NCBI GenBank assembly: GCA_023079485.1
Contig: CM041092.1
Coordinates: 6,138,627 to 6,202,626, forward strand
Length of the DNA: 64,000 nt
Reading direction: 5' to 3'
From: Archilochus colubris
Lineage: Eukaryota; Chordata; Aves; Apodiformes; Trochilidae
Position numbers and translations under genes: made by a program. This document shows, piece after piece, positions 12,106 through 22,833 of this stretch (its first letter is position 1; each line of letters opens with the position of its first letter). The notes under the pieces were generated by a model that saw only the letters and a list, made by a program, of their open reading frames with translations, was not told the origin of the DNA and ran no database searches.

Positions 12106-14074
12106 AAAGGCTGAACACACTTCCACAATACATCATGAAGACAAGATTAAATTGTCCACAGACTGTCAAGTTCCTCTTTTTCTCCTGCAGCTGACTTCTC
12201 TCAGAGGCCCAATTGCACGGTAGCTCTGAAAATAGATGTACATTGCAGAGTGCTCTGAAGATCAATATAGGCTAGGGCAATTTGGACCAGGCAGGAAGCA
12301 CCTTCCAGAGCCAAGGGTCCATCACTGAGAGAAAGCTGCCACCAAATGTCACCAAAAATACCCCTCTCCATCAGTAAATCATGTATGGCCTGAAGGTCAA
12401 TGGTTTCAGGCTCTGCTGGAGCACACTAAGAAACTCAATTTCAGAGTTCCAGGCCCTCCACAGAGAGTATCTTTCTGCCAGCTTCTAAAGACACGAGGTT
12501 CAGCACCAGCAGCACAACATGCCACCTCCTTTCAGCTGCCAAGCTGCCACCCCAAGGCACAGACAAGCTTCATTTAGACAGCTTCCCTCGGACAACAACG
12601 TGACAGTATCCGTTTTACAGAACACTGATGCATTCCCTTGTAGCCTGATAATTAGGCAAGTATCGTGCATTATAACACTGCTCTTATTTCAGGCAAAATA
12701 AACCACGGGGTGGCTGCAGAAGAAGGGAACACAAAGCCAGTAGGTCCCTGTGCAATTAATATTAGCAAGAAGGGTTGTAACAACATGAAAAAAAATTTTT
12801 TTTTTCCTTTTAATGTACATTTCTAGTACTTTAATTTACAAACTGGGGAGATATTACCAAGTATGTCTCTGTCTATGAAGTATGTCCATGAAGAGGTCAC
12901 ACAAGCACTGGAGAGGCTGGGGAGAAGCTTCTGAGCCTGCAGTGACCTCCGTAGCCTCCCTCTCCGCTGTTCCCGCATCTGAGTCACACCCTGACCTCTC
13001 AGATCAATACATTGACATCAATACACTGCCTCAACACCTTCTCATCTCACTGACACTACATGAGAAACCTAACTACACACTTTAATTATACTGGCACTAA
13101 CCATTACCAGCACTGGGAAGACCAATCAGCACTTTTCCCAAGGCCAGGTCACTGCCATGAGGTATAAAGAGTTTCATTCCTGCTATTAGAGGTCACCTTG
13201 CTGCAGAGACAGGGATAGAAAGGCACCTGACCTTCTTAAATAAAGCTCTACAGTAAAAAAAACATCTGATGGAAACAGGGTTTTAAGAAAGGGAATAGTC
13301 CTGTTTTTCCACAGGTTAGGCATGGGGAGAACAGCAAAACTCATTTAGATGATTGAAAACCTTGAGATGGAAATAAGACATTTTTGTGATGGTAGCAGGC
13401 CCCAGCACAAAGTACTGATGTACTGAATTCCTGATAGACTTTTGTTTCAATTTTGCAGCATGACTTTGAGCACTCTGGCTGTGTAGTTCAATCTCCTCTG
13501 CTGGAGGATTTCAATGAATTCAGACAGAAGAAGAAAGTGATGTAATCTTGTTAAATAATATGATTTTCTATGGTCACTCCTCCATGTCACCAAATACAAA
13601 TGAGATCCAAGATTTCACAGAAGGCTTCTCTGTCTGTTGTGAGGAATACTAGAAGTTTTGCAAAACAAGCTCTCAGTAATTTAATTTAAACCACCCTCAT
13701 CTGCAAACCTTGGAGGACAGAGAGATTTCAAAGTAAATCTCAGACTTAGGAATAGATTAAGACAGGATAAACTCCCTGTTACTCAGCAATACCATTATGA
13801 TAATGCTTAGAGCAGACTGAGATGATGTTTCATTTTATTCACATTTCCTAATTCAGGTCCATTTCCACTAAAATACCTACTATGCTGCAACAGGGCTCCC
13901 CACCAGCAGTAAAGTTATGAACCCATGACTTTATAGAGAAAAATGATTTGTAACCTATAGATTTGCTTGAAATTCCTGCTCATCAGAGCTATATAAAAGA
14001 CAATCAGGTTAAAAAACACTGCAAAATACTCATATAAGACACAAGAGGGATTCTGTGAATTACCACCAGTACAT

Positions 14075-14491
14075 GGTGAAGAGCCTGGAGCACAGGACTT
14101 ATGAGGAATGGCTGAGAAAACTGGGATGGTTTAGCCTGGAGCAAAGGAATCTGAGGGGAGACCTTATCACTCTCTACAACTACCTGAAAGAATTTTGGAG
14201 AGGGTGGGTGTTGGCTTCTTCTCAAAATAACAAGCAATAGAACGAGAGGAAATGTTCAAGGCAGGTTTATATTGGGTATTAGGAAAAATTTCTTCACCAA
14301 AAAGGTTATCAGGCATTAGAACAGGGGACTCAAGGGGGGTGGTGGGGCCACGATTCTTGAAAAGTATTTAAAAGCTGCATAGATGTTGTGCTTAGGGAGA
14401 GGATTTAGTGGGGGGTTGGCAGTCCTGGTCAACAGTTGGACTTCATTATCTTCAAGGTCTTTTCCAACCCAAACCATTCTACTACTCTGTG
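14075..14491 (+). mobile_element. CR1 LINE 3'-end fragment
   Basis: It contains the standard CR1 3' sequence in order: GAGCCTGGAGCACAGGACTT, GGTTTAGCCTGGAGCAAAGG, GGGGAGACCTTATCACTCTC, TACAACTACCTGAAAG, ATTAGGAAAAATTTCTTCAC, GTTGGACTTCATTATCTTCA, AGGTCTTTTCCAACCCAAAC and the terminal ATTCTACTACTCTGTG. The 5' side is truncated, as in most CR1 copies. It is antisense to the gene. Confidence 0.93.
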
Positions 14492-16443
14492 TCACTTCCC
14501 CATACAGCTACACAGATCACAAAGGGATCATGAAGTTCTCCATGAGCAGGGAAAGTCTACAGTGCAGAATTCAGCAAAAGACTTAGGCTAACAAGGTATA
14601 AAATATACAAATATAACCAATTAAATTGAATGACACGTAGGGAAAGAAACGTGTTAATTCTAGATTTATCATTCTATGGTAGCATTTTATTAGAGTCTTG
14701 CTTCCTAAAAAGTTGTATTTGAGACAAATACATTAACAGGGCTGAAGAGACAGGCCACATTTCAAAGAGATACCCTGGCCATATCCTGCTGCAGGAATCA
14801 AGGCAGTAGATCACCCAGTGCATTAACTTGCTATCAAAGCTGTCCTAAACCTCTGATAGACTATTTCTCCACCAAGTTACTATTTCTACACTAAAAACAC
14901 TCCCAATTCCCATGGAAGAGCTTTAATCAGCCTGTCAAAAGCAGAAAAACTGACTGAGCCTAATAATAGAAACAAGAGGCACAGATGTGAGCAAGGGTGG
15001 GCAGGGGTGGTCTGGCAAGTGGAGGCTGACAGTGATCATCAGGCACAAGAAAGCCTCTTGGAGGTTTGTAAAAAAATCATTCCTTCACATAGTCTGGTAC
15101 AGCCAGCTCTTCAAAAGGGTTGTTTAATGGAATGAAGCAAAAAACATTTAAAAAATTTGTCCAAAAAGGACATGCTATGAAGATTTATATTTAGAGCCAA
15201 GGAGTAACAACATCACTATAACTAAATGAAGCACAAAGACCAAATTCTCTAAGTATTTCCTGCTATCTGTAAGAAGTTAAAGAACTAGAAGAATGTGCAT
15301 TTCTATGTACTAATGCCTCAGGGCAAGTCTTACCTTGCTTTAAATAAGCTTCTTTGATAGCCAGTTTGACCCATTCAGAAATAACCTTTTTGATGGCTGT
15401 TTACTTTTGATTCTGTTGCCAGAAAAACATAAGAGAACAGCAATGTCTGAACAGTTGTCCTGTGATTCAGTTGTATTTGATAAATCTTTTAACATCCAGC
15501 AAGGAAGAACTGTAGCCAAATTGTCTTATAGCAAACAGATTTTGGGAAAAAAAAAATGGAAAAGATAGGGAATAAATCAATGTTCTTTGAGCACTGTTAT
15601 GAGAGCAATATGTAAAAATCCTGTAGCCAAACAAGAAATGGAGGGCAGGTCCTTTATGGGCTCTTTTTCTGTGCTTACAGCTCCCCTGGCAGGCACAGCT
15701 GTAATTAAGAGTGTCGCCACATACCCAAGGAGAGGTGTAGAAAATGTCAGAGAGAGGTCCAGAGGAGAACCCAGCCAGGATTTCGGGGCTAAATTTAGAA
15801 GCTATTTAAGCTTTGAGAGAGGTGGAAACCAGTCGAAGGTGACAGTGGCTTTGAAGAGTCCTGAAGCAGGGACATGAGGGGGAGACAGCCCCGTCTGCAG
15901 CTGGCAACACCTTTCAGCCCCCCTGTGATCCAAACTCAGCTTTAATTCCCATGCCAGGGGATGGGATGGGAAGACAGTAAGGTGACTTTTTAGCTGAAAC
16001 TTTTTCCTCAAGCAGTCTTTGAAAACCTTTGTCCTGAAAGTAACACAGTCACTTTTCTATAATAAAAAGGCCACAGAAAGATCAACTGCAGAGCCACACA
16101 GGGGAAACCAGAGAGAACCAGGAGTATTGTAATATTTAATTAAACCCAAATGCCAGAAGAAGAGTAGGGCAGCCTGAACACACACTCTACATGGCATCAA
16201 TAATTGACGGTGCCAAGACCACCTCCTGCTCCCTCACTTGGAGGGAGGAGGAGGCATCCCAAGGATGGAGCTGGGGAGAGGAGAGCTGAGGAAGGGTTGG
16301 TTGCCTGTTGGCCTTGTAAAAGAAGTGAGACTCAGACAGGCATGAGACCTCATCCATAAGGTGCTCGTAGGATGCTGATTATGGAAGTTCAGAAACTGGT
16401 TAAAACTAAAACTAGCTGGACTGTGGAATTAATGGTTTGTGCT

Positions 16444-16458
16444 AAAAAAAAAAAAAAA
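16444..16458. repeat. Poly-A run (15)
   Basis: Fifteen A bases in a row. No retrocopy is recognised upstream. Confidence 0.8.
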
Positions 16459-17902
16459 TCAATATAAAATTTCTTTTAGACTAAGAATGAAATTAAATGC
16501 TTAGAGGCATTTTCAAAAACAAGTTTGGCTCAGAAAAGTTTCTATTTCTGAAGATTTTAAAAACAAAACCAGGGATTTCTGCAAAATTTCATTGGAAACT
16601 ATGGAAAAATATGTGCCATGGTAATTGCCAGAATAGGTAACCTTTCGAAAATTAACAGGCATTTATTCAATGTAGCTTTTAGAACTTTTTTTTTTCCCCC
16701 CCCAAAAATTGTTATCTGGTAGGAAAGGTAAGCTTGCTATCATTCCAAGATAGACTGGGCTAATGTTTCTTAAACATAAAGCTCTGCTTTCAGTTTTTGA
16801 GTTACACAAATACCATTTGCTAGAACAATTCTTAAAATCTGGTGATTAAAAGCTACCTGAAACTAGCTCATTTTCTCCTCAAACAACAGTGCAGGGATTT
16901 GCACACCAGAAGGTTTTAGAGCAGGTCCCTGTGTTGATCAGTCATGCAACGCCCATCAAACTGGTGGCCAGGATTTTCATGTAAGGGAGAGTAAACCCCA
17001 AAGGAACCCACCTGTTAGAAATAAATACAGCCCCACTCTGGCCTGACCTTTCAGCAAATCAAACTTCATGAGACTTGACACCACCTGGTTTTCAGCAGTA
17101 GGAGCTGAAATTCCTGATCCATGACCTTTGCATCCTGTCCTAAATCTCTCACCACTGGAGACATTGCTAGGCAGGACAGAAGCAGCACTGTCACTGCTAG
17201 TACATGCTGCCCTGATGTGCCTTGGAGCAGGGAACATCCCACCAGCCACCACAAAAAATGTGACTTTTTATGCCACCAGAATTTTTAACTCCTCCTGGTA
17301 CATCTCTTCTCCATTGCCACCATTTGGGATTAAAGCTGATTTTTTTTCAAGGATTGACCTTACCATCAGCCTTTCCAGTACCAATGTTAGGTTGTCCTGA
17401 TGGGGCAGAACTGAGTGGTACCCACCTCTGCAGCAGCAGGTGCTGGGGAACCCTCTGAGCAACCCCAATCCTCTTTGATTTGTCCACCCACAACAAACCA
17501 CACACAAAAAAAACCCCTGCCTCGCTGAGAATAAGGTATGTGAGCATCCCTGCTGTGCCCTTCATAAATTTAGAGATAATTAAAGCTTTCTAAGGTGACT
17601 GTAGGTTGAAGTTAACTGCTTTTTGATTTAAAGCCAGGATCTATTTGTCTGTTGTGTTTTTCGTTGAGGTTCCTATTGTTGCAAGCAAAGCAGAATCTGA
17701 ATAGTAAAAGCCCCTTTCATGAATTCCTGCTTTCCATAAATTGCCCATTGGATCAAAAGCAGAACCTATGAGCAAGAGCACAGAAGTCTCCAGCCTTTGA
17801 TTTGGAACAGATGAGGCACCCCATGTTCCTCTAAGATTAAAAAAAAAACCCTGTTGGCACAGCACACAAAAAGGAGAGGCAAAAGAACTACATGAAATAC
17901 TG

Positions 17903-17937
17903 AAAAAAAAAAAAAAAAAAAGAAAAAAATAAAAAAG
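17903..17937. repeat. A-rich tract
   Basis: Nineteen A bases followed by further A runs broken by G and T. No source gene is recognised. Confidence 0.85.
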
Positions 17938-18352
17938 AAGACAGAAGTTTAAAAATGGTACGAGGAACACAGATGACAAATTGTGAAGTAGATGAACCAC
18001 AATTAAGAGGAGAATTTCATTTCCAAAGAGGATTGTCCTAACACCAGCCAGAGAATAGAGACCCTATGGACTAGAAGGCAAGTCAGTTTTCTGATGGAAA
18101 GACAAATTAAGACAAATCATCATTAAATTTCTGTAATACATTTAGAGACAGTCATCTCTGTCTGTAATTTCATATTTCCATTTGCAAACTAAAGGAAAGA
18201 AAAGAAGAGTGAATCAATTCCAGGAAAAAAGCATTAGCTCAATCTGGAAACCACAGGCTCCTCATTTCTTGAGATTAGTGAATGGGTGATCAAGAAAAAC
18301 TATGAAACCACTAAAATCAAGCAGTAGACTTATCTCAAAAGCCAGTCTGGGG

Positions 18353-18371
18353 AAAAAAAAAAAAAAAAAAA
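18353..18371. repeat. Poly-A run (19)
   Basis: Nineteen A bases in a row, about 450 bp from the A-rich tract at 17903. No retrocopy with flanking duplications was identified. Confidence 0.85.
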
Positions 18372-19620
18372 GCTAGTGATTTTTCTGGACAAGAGAGAAA
18401 AGCTTTGGCATAGAAAAGAATAAAATTCTTAAGCTAGTTCTAGCCAAGTATCACAAGCTAACTTAAGGTTAAATTGCAGTGAGGACAGGTAAATTAGTCA
18501 AAGCCACTAGAATTGACCCAAAATGTTCACAGAAGCTGTGCCTAGCTGTGCTGGGTCAGGACATGGGTGTCAGGTCCTGATAGAAGAAACTGCAGGCACC
18601 AGGTAAACCAGCAGTGCATTTCCATTAAAGCACACCTGGAATGCTTTTGTCTGCGCTGCTTTTGGACTGGACTGCTTTTTGGATACTCTGTATGTGGTAA
18701 CTACACCAATGAGGAGGAAATCCATCTCCTGTGGAGAAGGTATTCTTAAAGGGTTACTGCATTTGCAGCTCATTGACTTAGAAGAGTTGGAGTCTAGACT
18801 GCTAACACCAATGAACCAACTTTATTGGGTGGTTTTGTTTGTTTTTTATGCTCCCCAGATGCAAATGCAGAATTTCTCACCAAACATAGTGTAGATCAGA
18901 TCAGGACCCCAGAGCCCCTCTGAGCAGTGGTTAACTCCTCTGTTAATCTCAAACTCACAGTACATCACCTGATAACTATGATGTACTCGTGTAATAAGTC
19001 CCACTGACACAGGGAACTAAACCCTACTGAAGTGGTGAGTTCAGCAGCCAGGTTTCACTCAGCTGAAATTGTTCCACTGAGCAGGCAAGAACCCAGAGTT
19101 TGCTCTCTAGAAAAGGTACAAACTGACCTATTCTATTAAAACTGGCCTATTCTATTCCATCTTCATTGTCCTACACCTCGTATCCATGGCATTGTTAAAT
19201 CTGGGACAAACTTAAACCTACTTCTAAGGCAAAGTTTGCATCCTTACATCTGTCTTTCTGCATTTTTAAAAAGTTCTTCAAAAGGACCCAGCAAAGAACT
19301 GAGGGCTGTGTCTTACAAGTGTTCACTTGTCTCCTGGCTCAAGGCAAAGGAGTGAAAAGCACTGTCCTGCAAAAGCAAAAGAGCAGGAAACAAAGGAAAG
19401 TCAGGAGACCTGAAAAATAACAGAGGAACACACTTATCCCCATGTCTCATAAAGCAAGAACAATGCCTTTATATCACAGTGATTGGCATTCAATATATAA
19501 GAAAAAGATTTAATTAGCCATAAATGTGGTCAGCCAGCAAATGTTAAAAGGTCACCTGGTACTTACTGTGAACAAGACAAACTGAGCTGCTTAAAAAAAC
19601 CCAAAACTGTCATGAATAAT

Positions 19621-19766
19621 TTCTCAGGGCTTAGCAATTCGGCATGCTTCTGTAATTGGCTCTTCTCTATTACGGTTGAATAACACACTGCTAATTATTA
19701 ATTGGATAATGATTTGTTTCTATCACTAATTCAATAATGTGTTCAAAAGTGCATTCTGAAAGCTCC
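19621..19766. promoter_or_regulatory. Candidate conserved intronic element rich in TAAT cores
   Basis: Within about 150 bases there are several homeodomain-like cores: TGTAATTGGC, CTAATTATTAATTGG, GGATAATGAT and CTAATTCAATAATG. No repeat hallmark is present. The dense, non-random look resembles vertebrate conserved noncoding elements. This is inference from composition only, since conservation cannot be tested here. Confidence 0.25.
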
Positions 19767-22079
19767 CAGCTCTAGAGACCATAAATATTTGGCTTATCTT
19801 CACTTAGCTGCTGTGGCTGGAAGGCAGGTCTCAAGAGATGGAACTGGAGCACTCAAACCACCAAAAGATCCACATCCTCTGGAGACTGAGGCAACGTTGC
19901 TTTCCCACTCAATTTCCAGGGAACAGAAGGTGTTCAGGACTGGGTAGCAATTAGGAGTTTAGACATCTTGGGTACTAAACAGGAATCTGGCTGGAGAGTA
20001 ATGGGGGAACTCTCACCATGAGGGGAACTCTTATGTGTCATCCAAAAGGTAGAAAGAACTCACCCCTCCTTTACATCCCACTTCCAAACTTAAAGGTATT
20101 CAGAGCAGACTGTAAATAAGAGTTTAGGAGAAAGGACACATGAAAGGCCTCTGCTGTACAGGACCCACCACCTCCCTGGTCTCTGACACAGGTCCTGGGC
20201 CAGGGCGATGCTGCAAACATTTCTGCTCTGATAAAAGTAAAGACAAGAAAGCCAATAATAATCCCCTTGAGCTACCACTCCTTACTACCTCCCTGAGAGA
20301 AGCTGGACTATTAAAAATGCCACATAAATAACACTGAGGGAAAGTAGGCTCAAGGTTATTCATAAACCCCCCCCACCACCACCCTCATAGACAACCTCCT
20401 CTTTTTATTACTCATAAAAACCCTGAGTTTTTCAAAAGAGCAAGTCACGGCACAGGAAACCCCACCTTTCAAAAGCCAACAGCTCCCTTTTTGCTGAAGA
20501 AAAGGTAATGTTGTTGGGGAAAGGTATAGCATTCCTCCTTCATGGGCCACAGAGGCACAATCAATTGGCACAACAGCGCGTTGTCGAAACACAACCCATG
20601 GAAAGCTGTTTTATGAACCTGTGCAGCCAGCTGGAACAGCCATCAACAGCTGCGAGAGGAATTCACTCCAGGACTGAATCACTTCATTAGGATGGGTTTT
20701 TCTCCTTTTATTACATGCAGCTCAGGCTGCCGACCTTCATCCTGAAGACCCTCCACAGAGCAGCCCCACTTCTTCCTCTGCTCCCCCATATACTCAGGAA
20801 CAGTCATCGTTCCTGCTGAATTACTTAATCTCCTCCTGACATATCACTTCTCCCCCTCCCATCACATAGCTCACCAGCACTTTTCCATCCTACTACATCA
20901 CACAGTGTGGAGTACAAAGCTTTGTGACTCTAAGTCAGACAGCATCAGCAGTTTGGGAGAAGCAGAGGTGCAGAATTTACCCCTAGGACAGAGCTTCTGT
21001 CTGCAAACAGATTTATCATAATTAATTGCAACAAACCACATATCATGAAAACTGGGAGAAAATGGATGGCATTTCCTGCTTGCTCTGCTTCTGATTCTGC
21101 CCTTTTTCTGTTTGATACAGGATACTTGATTACATGTGAATTATCAGTGGAGAGAATCACAGCCCAGAGCCCCAGCAAGCAGTGGCACAGGACTATTTGC
21201 TGTGCACCAATTTAAGCTGGAGCCTGGCACAGAACTGGAAGAATGAGATCACTGACTGCTGAAGTCATGTGCCTTTGGCATGAGTGACAGCAGGTGACAT
21301 CACAGGGGTTCTGTAATTAAACGTGATTGTCTCAAGAAAATTCCTGATGCCTTTGCTGAAAACAATCACACATACACTTCTAAATTGAGTGGAAAGGAAT
21401 AAAACCTAAAACAAGTAAAAGCTGAAGCAGGAAATAACTTCAAACAAAATTCTAATTGAAATACAGCTTCTCTGTAGTTTATACTAAACTATATGTTTTA
21501 AAATATATACCAAAAAAAAAATTGCCTCCGGCATTCTGACATCGGAGCCAACTTTATTTCTCTTCTACTCATTCCTAGTGCCAGCAGACCCTTTTACTAA
21601 GGAAAACCTTGGTATTAAGGGTAATAAGTAGATATCAGAAGGGTGTCCAACACTCCCAGCAACCTCGTCAAAGCTGCTCCAGAAAGCGAGCAGGAAAACC
21701 CCTACAGAGGACTACAAAACCATGAGCAGGCAACCAAGCTGAGCTATTTACACATCTGTCCTGGTTTGGGCCAGGATAAGGGCAATTTTCTGTTTTCTAC
21801 TTTTGCTTTCAGCTAAGTCTCTTGTAAGTAGCTGCATTGCTGAAATTAACAGCAAGTTTCTCAGTCAGTGTCTGCTGCTGGGACTGATGACACTCAGTGT
21901 TTATAGTTACTGCTGGAGACTGGGATGCAGAGCCAAGGACACTGCTCAGCTCTGAGGAACATTTTGCCCTCCAGAAGGAGTAAAAAGGCTATACCTGAGG
22001 CCCTCCTTTGGGGAGGAACAGGACAAGATAGGTGGCCAAAATTGACCAGAGTATTCCATCCCATACATGTCATACTCAG

Positions 22080-22086
22080 TATAAAT
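22080..22086 (+). promoter_or_regulatory. Putative TATA box of the ERVL LTR
   Basis: TATAAAT lies in CATACTCAGTATAAATCTG, at the place where related ERVL LTRs have CCCAGTATATAAAC. It would have directed retroviral transcription on the plus strand, antisense to the gene. Whether it is still active is unknown. Confidence 0.6.
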
Positions 22087-22403
22087 CTGAGGGATCACAA
22101 AGGGTCAAACCCCTTCCTGGTGCCCCCTCTTCACCTGTCCCTGTCTGCTTTGGCATCCTGGGAGGATTCCATCCATTCCTCTGCCTGTGGTCCTGATCCA
22201 TGCCAGCCTGAATCTGCGTGTTCCTGCCTCCAGCTCCTGATTGCTGCTGACTCCAGGATTCCAGTTTGGACTTTCCCAGGGCTGGTCTGCAGCCTCGGTG
22301 GTGACGTGAGAGTTATTGGGGGAGTGAGGGGAGTAACGTGGTATCAATTTTCCTGTATAATTGTATACGTTAAGTAATTTTTCCTATTTATCATTACTGT
22401 TCC

Positions 22404-22409
22404 ATTAAA
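22404..22409 (+). terminator. Putative polyadenylation signal (ATTAAA) of the ERVL LTR
   Basis: ATTAAA lies in GTTCCATTAAAGCTGTGTAG, at the position of the CTATTAAACTG signal in related ERVL LTRs. It is on the plus strand, so it would not end THSD7B transcripts. Confidence 0.5.
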
Positions 22410-22566
22410 GCTGTGTAGTTCAGCTTCCAACCCCTGCGTCTCCCTTATTCTCTCTCCTTCCTTTATCAGGGAGGGGGATTAATAGAGAGCAGCTGTTACT
22501 CTGTTTCATTGCTGGGCCAGTGTTAAAGCGTGACAAAATCTTGTGGGCTTTTTGGTACCTTCTTAC

Positions 22567-22833
22567 CTGTAGTGCTACAGTGAGATGGTTCCACCAGTCT
22601 GCCCGTCTCGTCGTAACAGGCGACAGCACGCAGACGCACGCCCTGCCCGCACTCCTGGGCACCCGAGTGGGACTCTGGGGATCCTGGCCGTGTTTGGGAG
22701 GCACCTCCACCAACAACGCAGTCAGACCAGTTCCCGTGGGGCTGGGAAGTGAACTCCTGGCAGGGACACGGCTCTGTTTCCACTTGAGGATAAACCTCAG
22801 CGTTCTGGCATTTGTCTCGCTTCCTGCTTCGCC
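22567..22833 (-). CDS. THSD7B: THSD7B internal exon iv (end of one TSP1 repeat, most of the next)
   Basis: A 267-base exon: two codon bases, 88 codons and one base. The acceptor is gcttggaacag and the donor is ACTACAG|gtaagaag. It begins RSRKRDKCQNAEVYPQV, then ETEPCPC, closing a repeat. FTSQPHGNWSDC follows (first cysteine of the next repeat and an N-W-S sequon), then a Gly/Ser/Pro linker, then AQECGQGVRLRAVAC, the C-G-x-G core, and RLVEPSHCSTT. The exon is GC- and CpG-rich compared with its AT-rich introns. The linker between the two cysteines is low in complexity and probably a fast-evolving loop. The last base G joins GT of exon v to make Gly (T-T-G-Y-I-E-E). A solo LTR ends in the intron only 31 bp past this exon's end. 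From memory, CPC...QP-x-GNWSDC is a THSD7-family signature. Confidence 0.95.

Larger units (their letters stand above)
21757..22535 (+). mobile_element. Solo LTR of an avian ERVL-type endogenous retrovirus
   Basis: A 779-base LTR with no coding sequence. It begins TGTCCTGGTTTGGGCCAGGA and ends GTTAAAGCGTGACA, so it has TGT...ACA ends. The 5-bp flanks ACATC (21752-21756) and AAATC (22536-22540) fit a target duplication with one change. Landmarks: a block like the ERVL U3 (ATTGACCAGAGTATTCCATC), a TATA box, an ATTAAA signal and a GGGAGGGGGATTAATAG block like the U5 end. No internal viral genes or second LTR are present, so it is probably a recombined solo LTR. It is antisense to THSD7B and ends 31 bp past the end of exon iv. 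The family call is from memory. Confidence 0.87.
3763..22566 (-). other. THSD7B: THSD7B intron between exons iv and v (18.8 kb)
   Basis: It runs from gtaagaag at the exon iv end to tttag before exon v. It holds a CR1 ORF1 remnant (5487-6761), a GC-rich avian repeat (7723-8456), a CR1 tail (14075-14491), poly-T/poly-A runs and an ERVL-type solo LTR (21757-22535). The stretches 9100-14000, 14500-19600 and 19800-21750 show only unique-looking AT-rich sequence with scattered short frames and no gene I can recognise. Confidence 0.85.
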
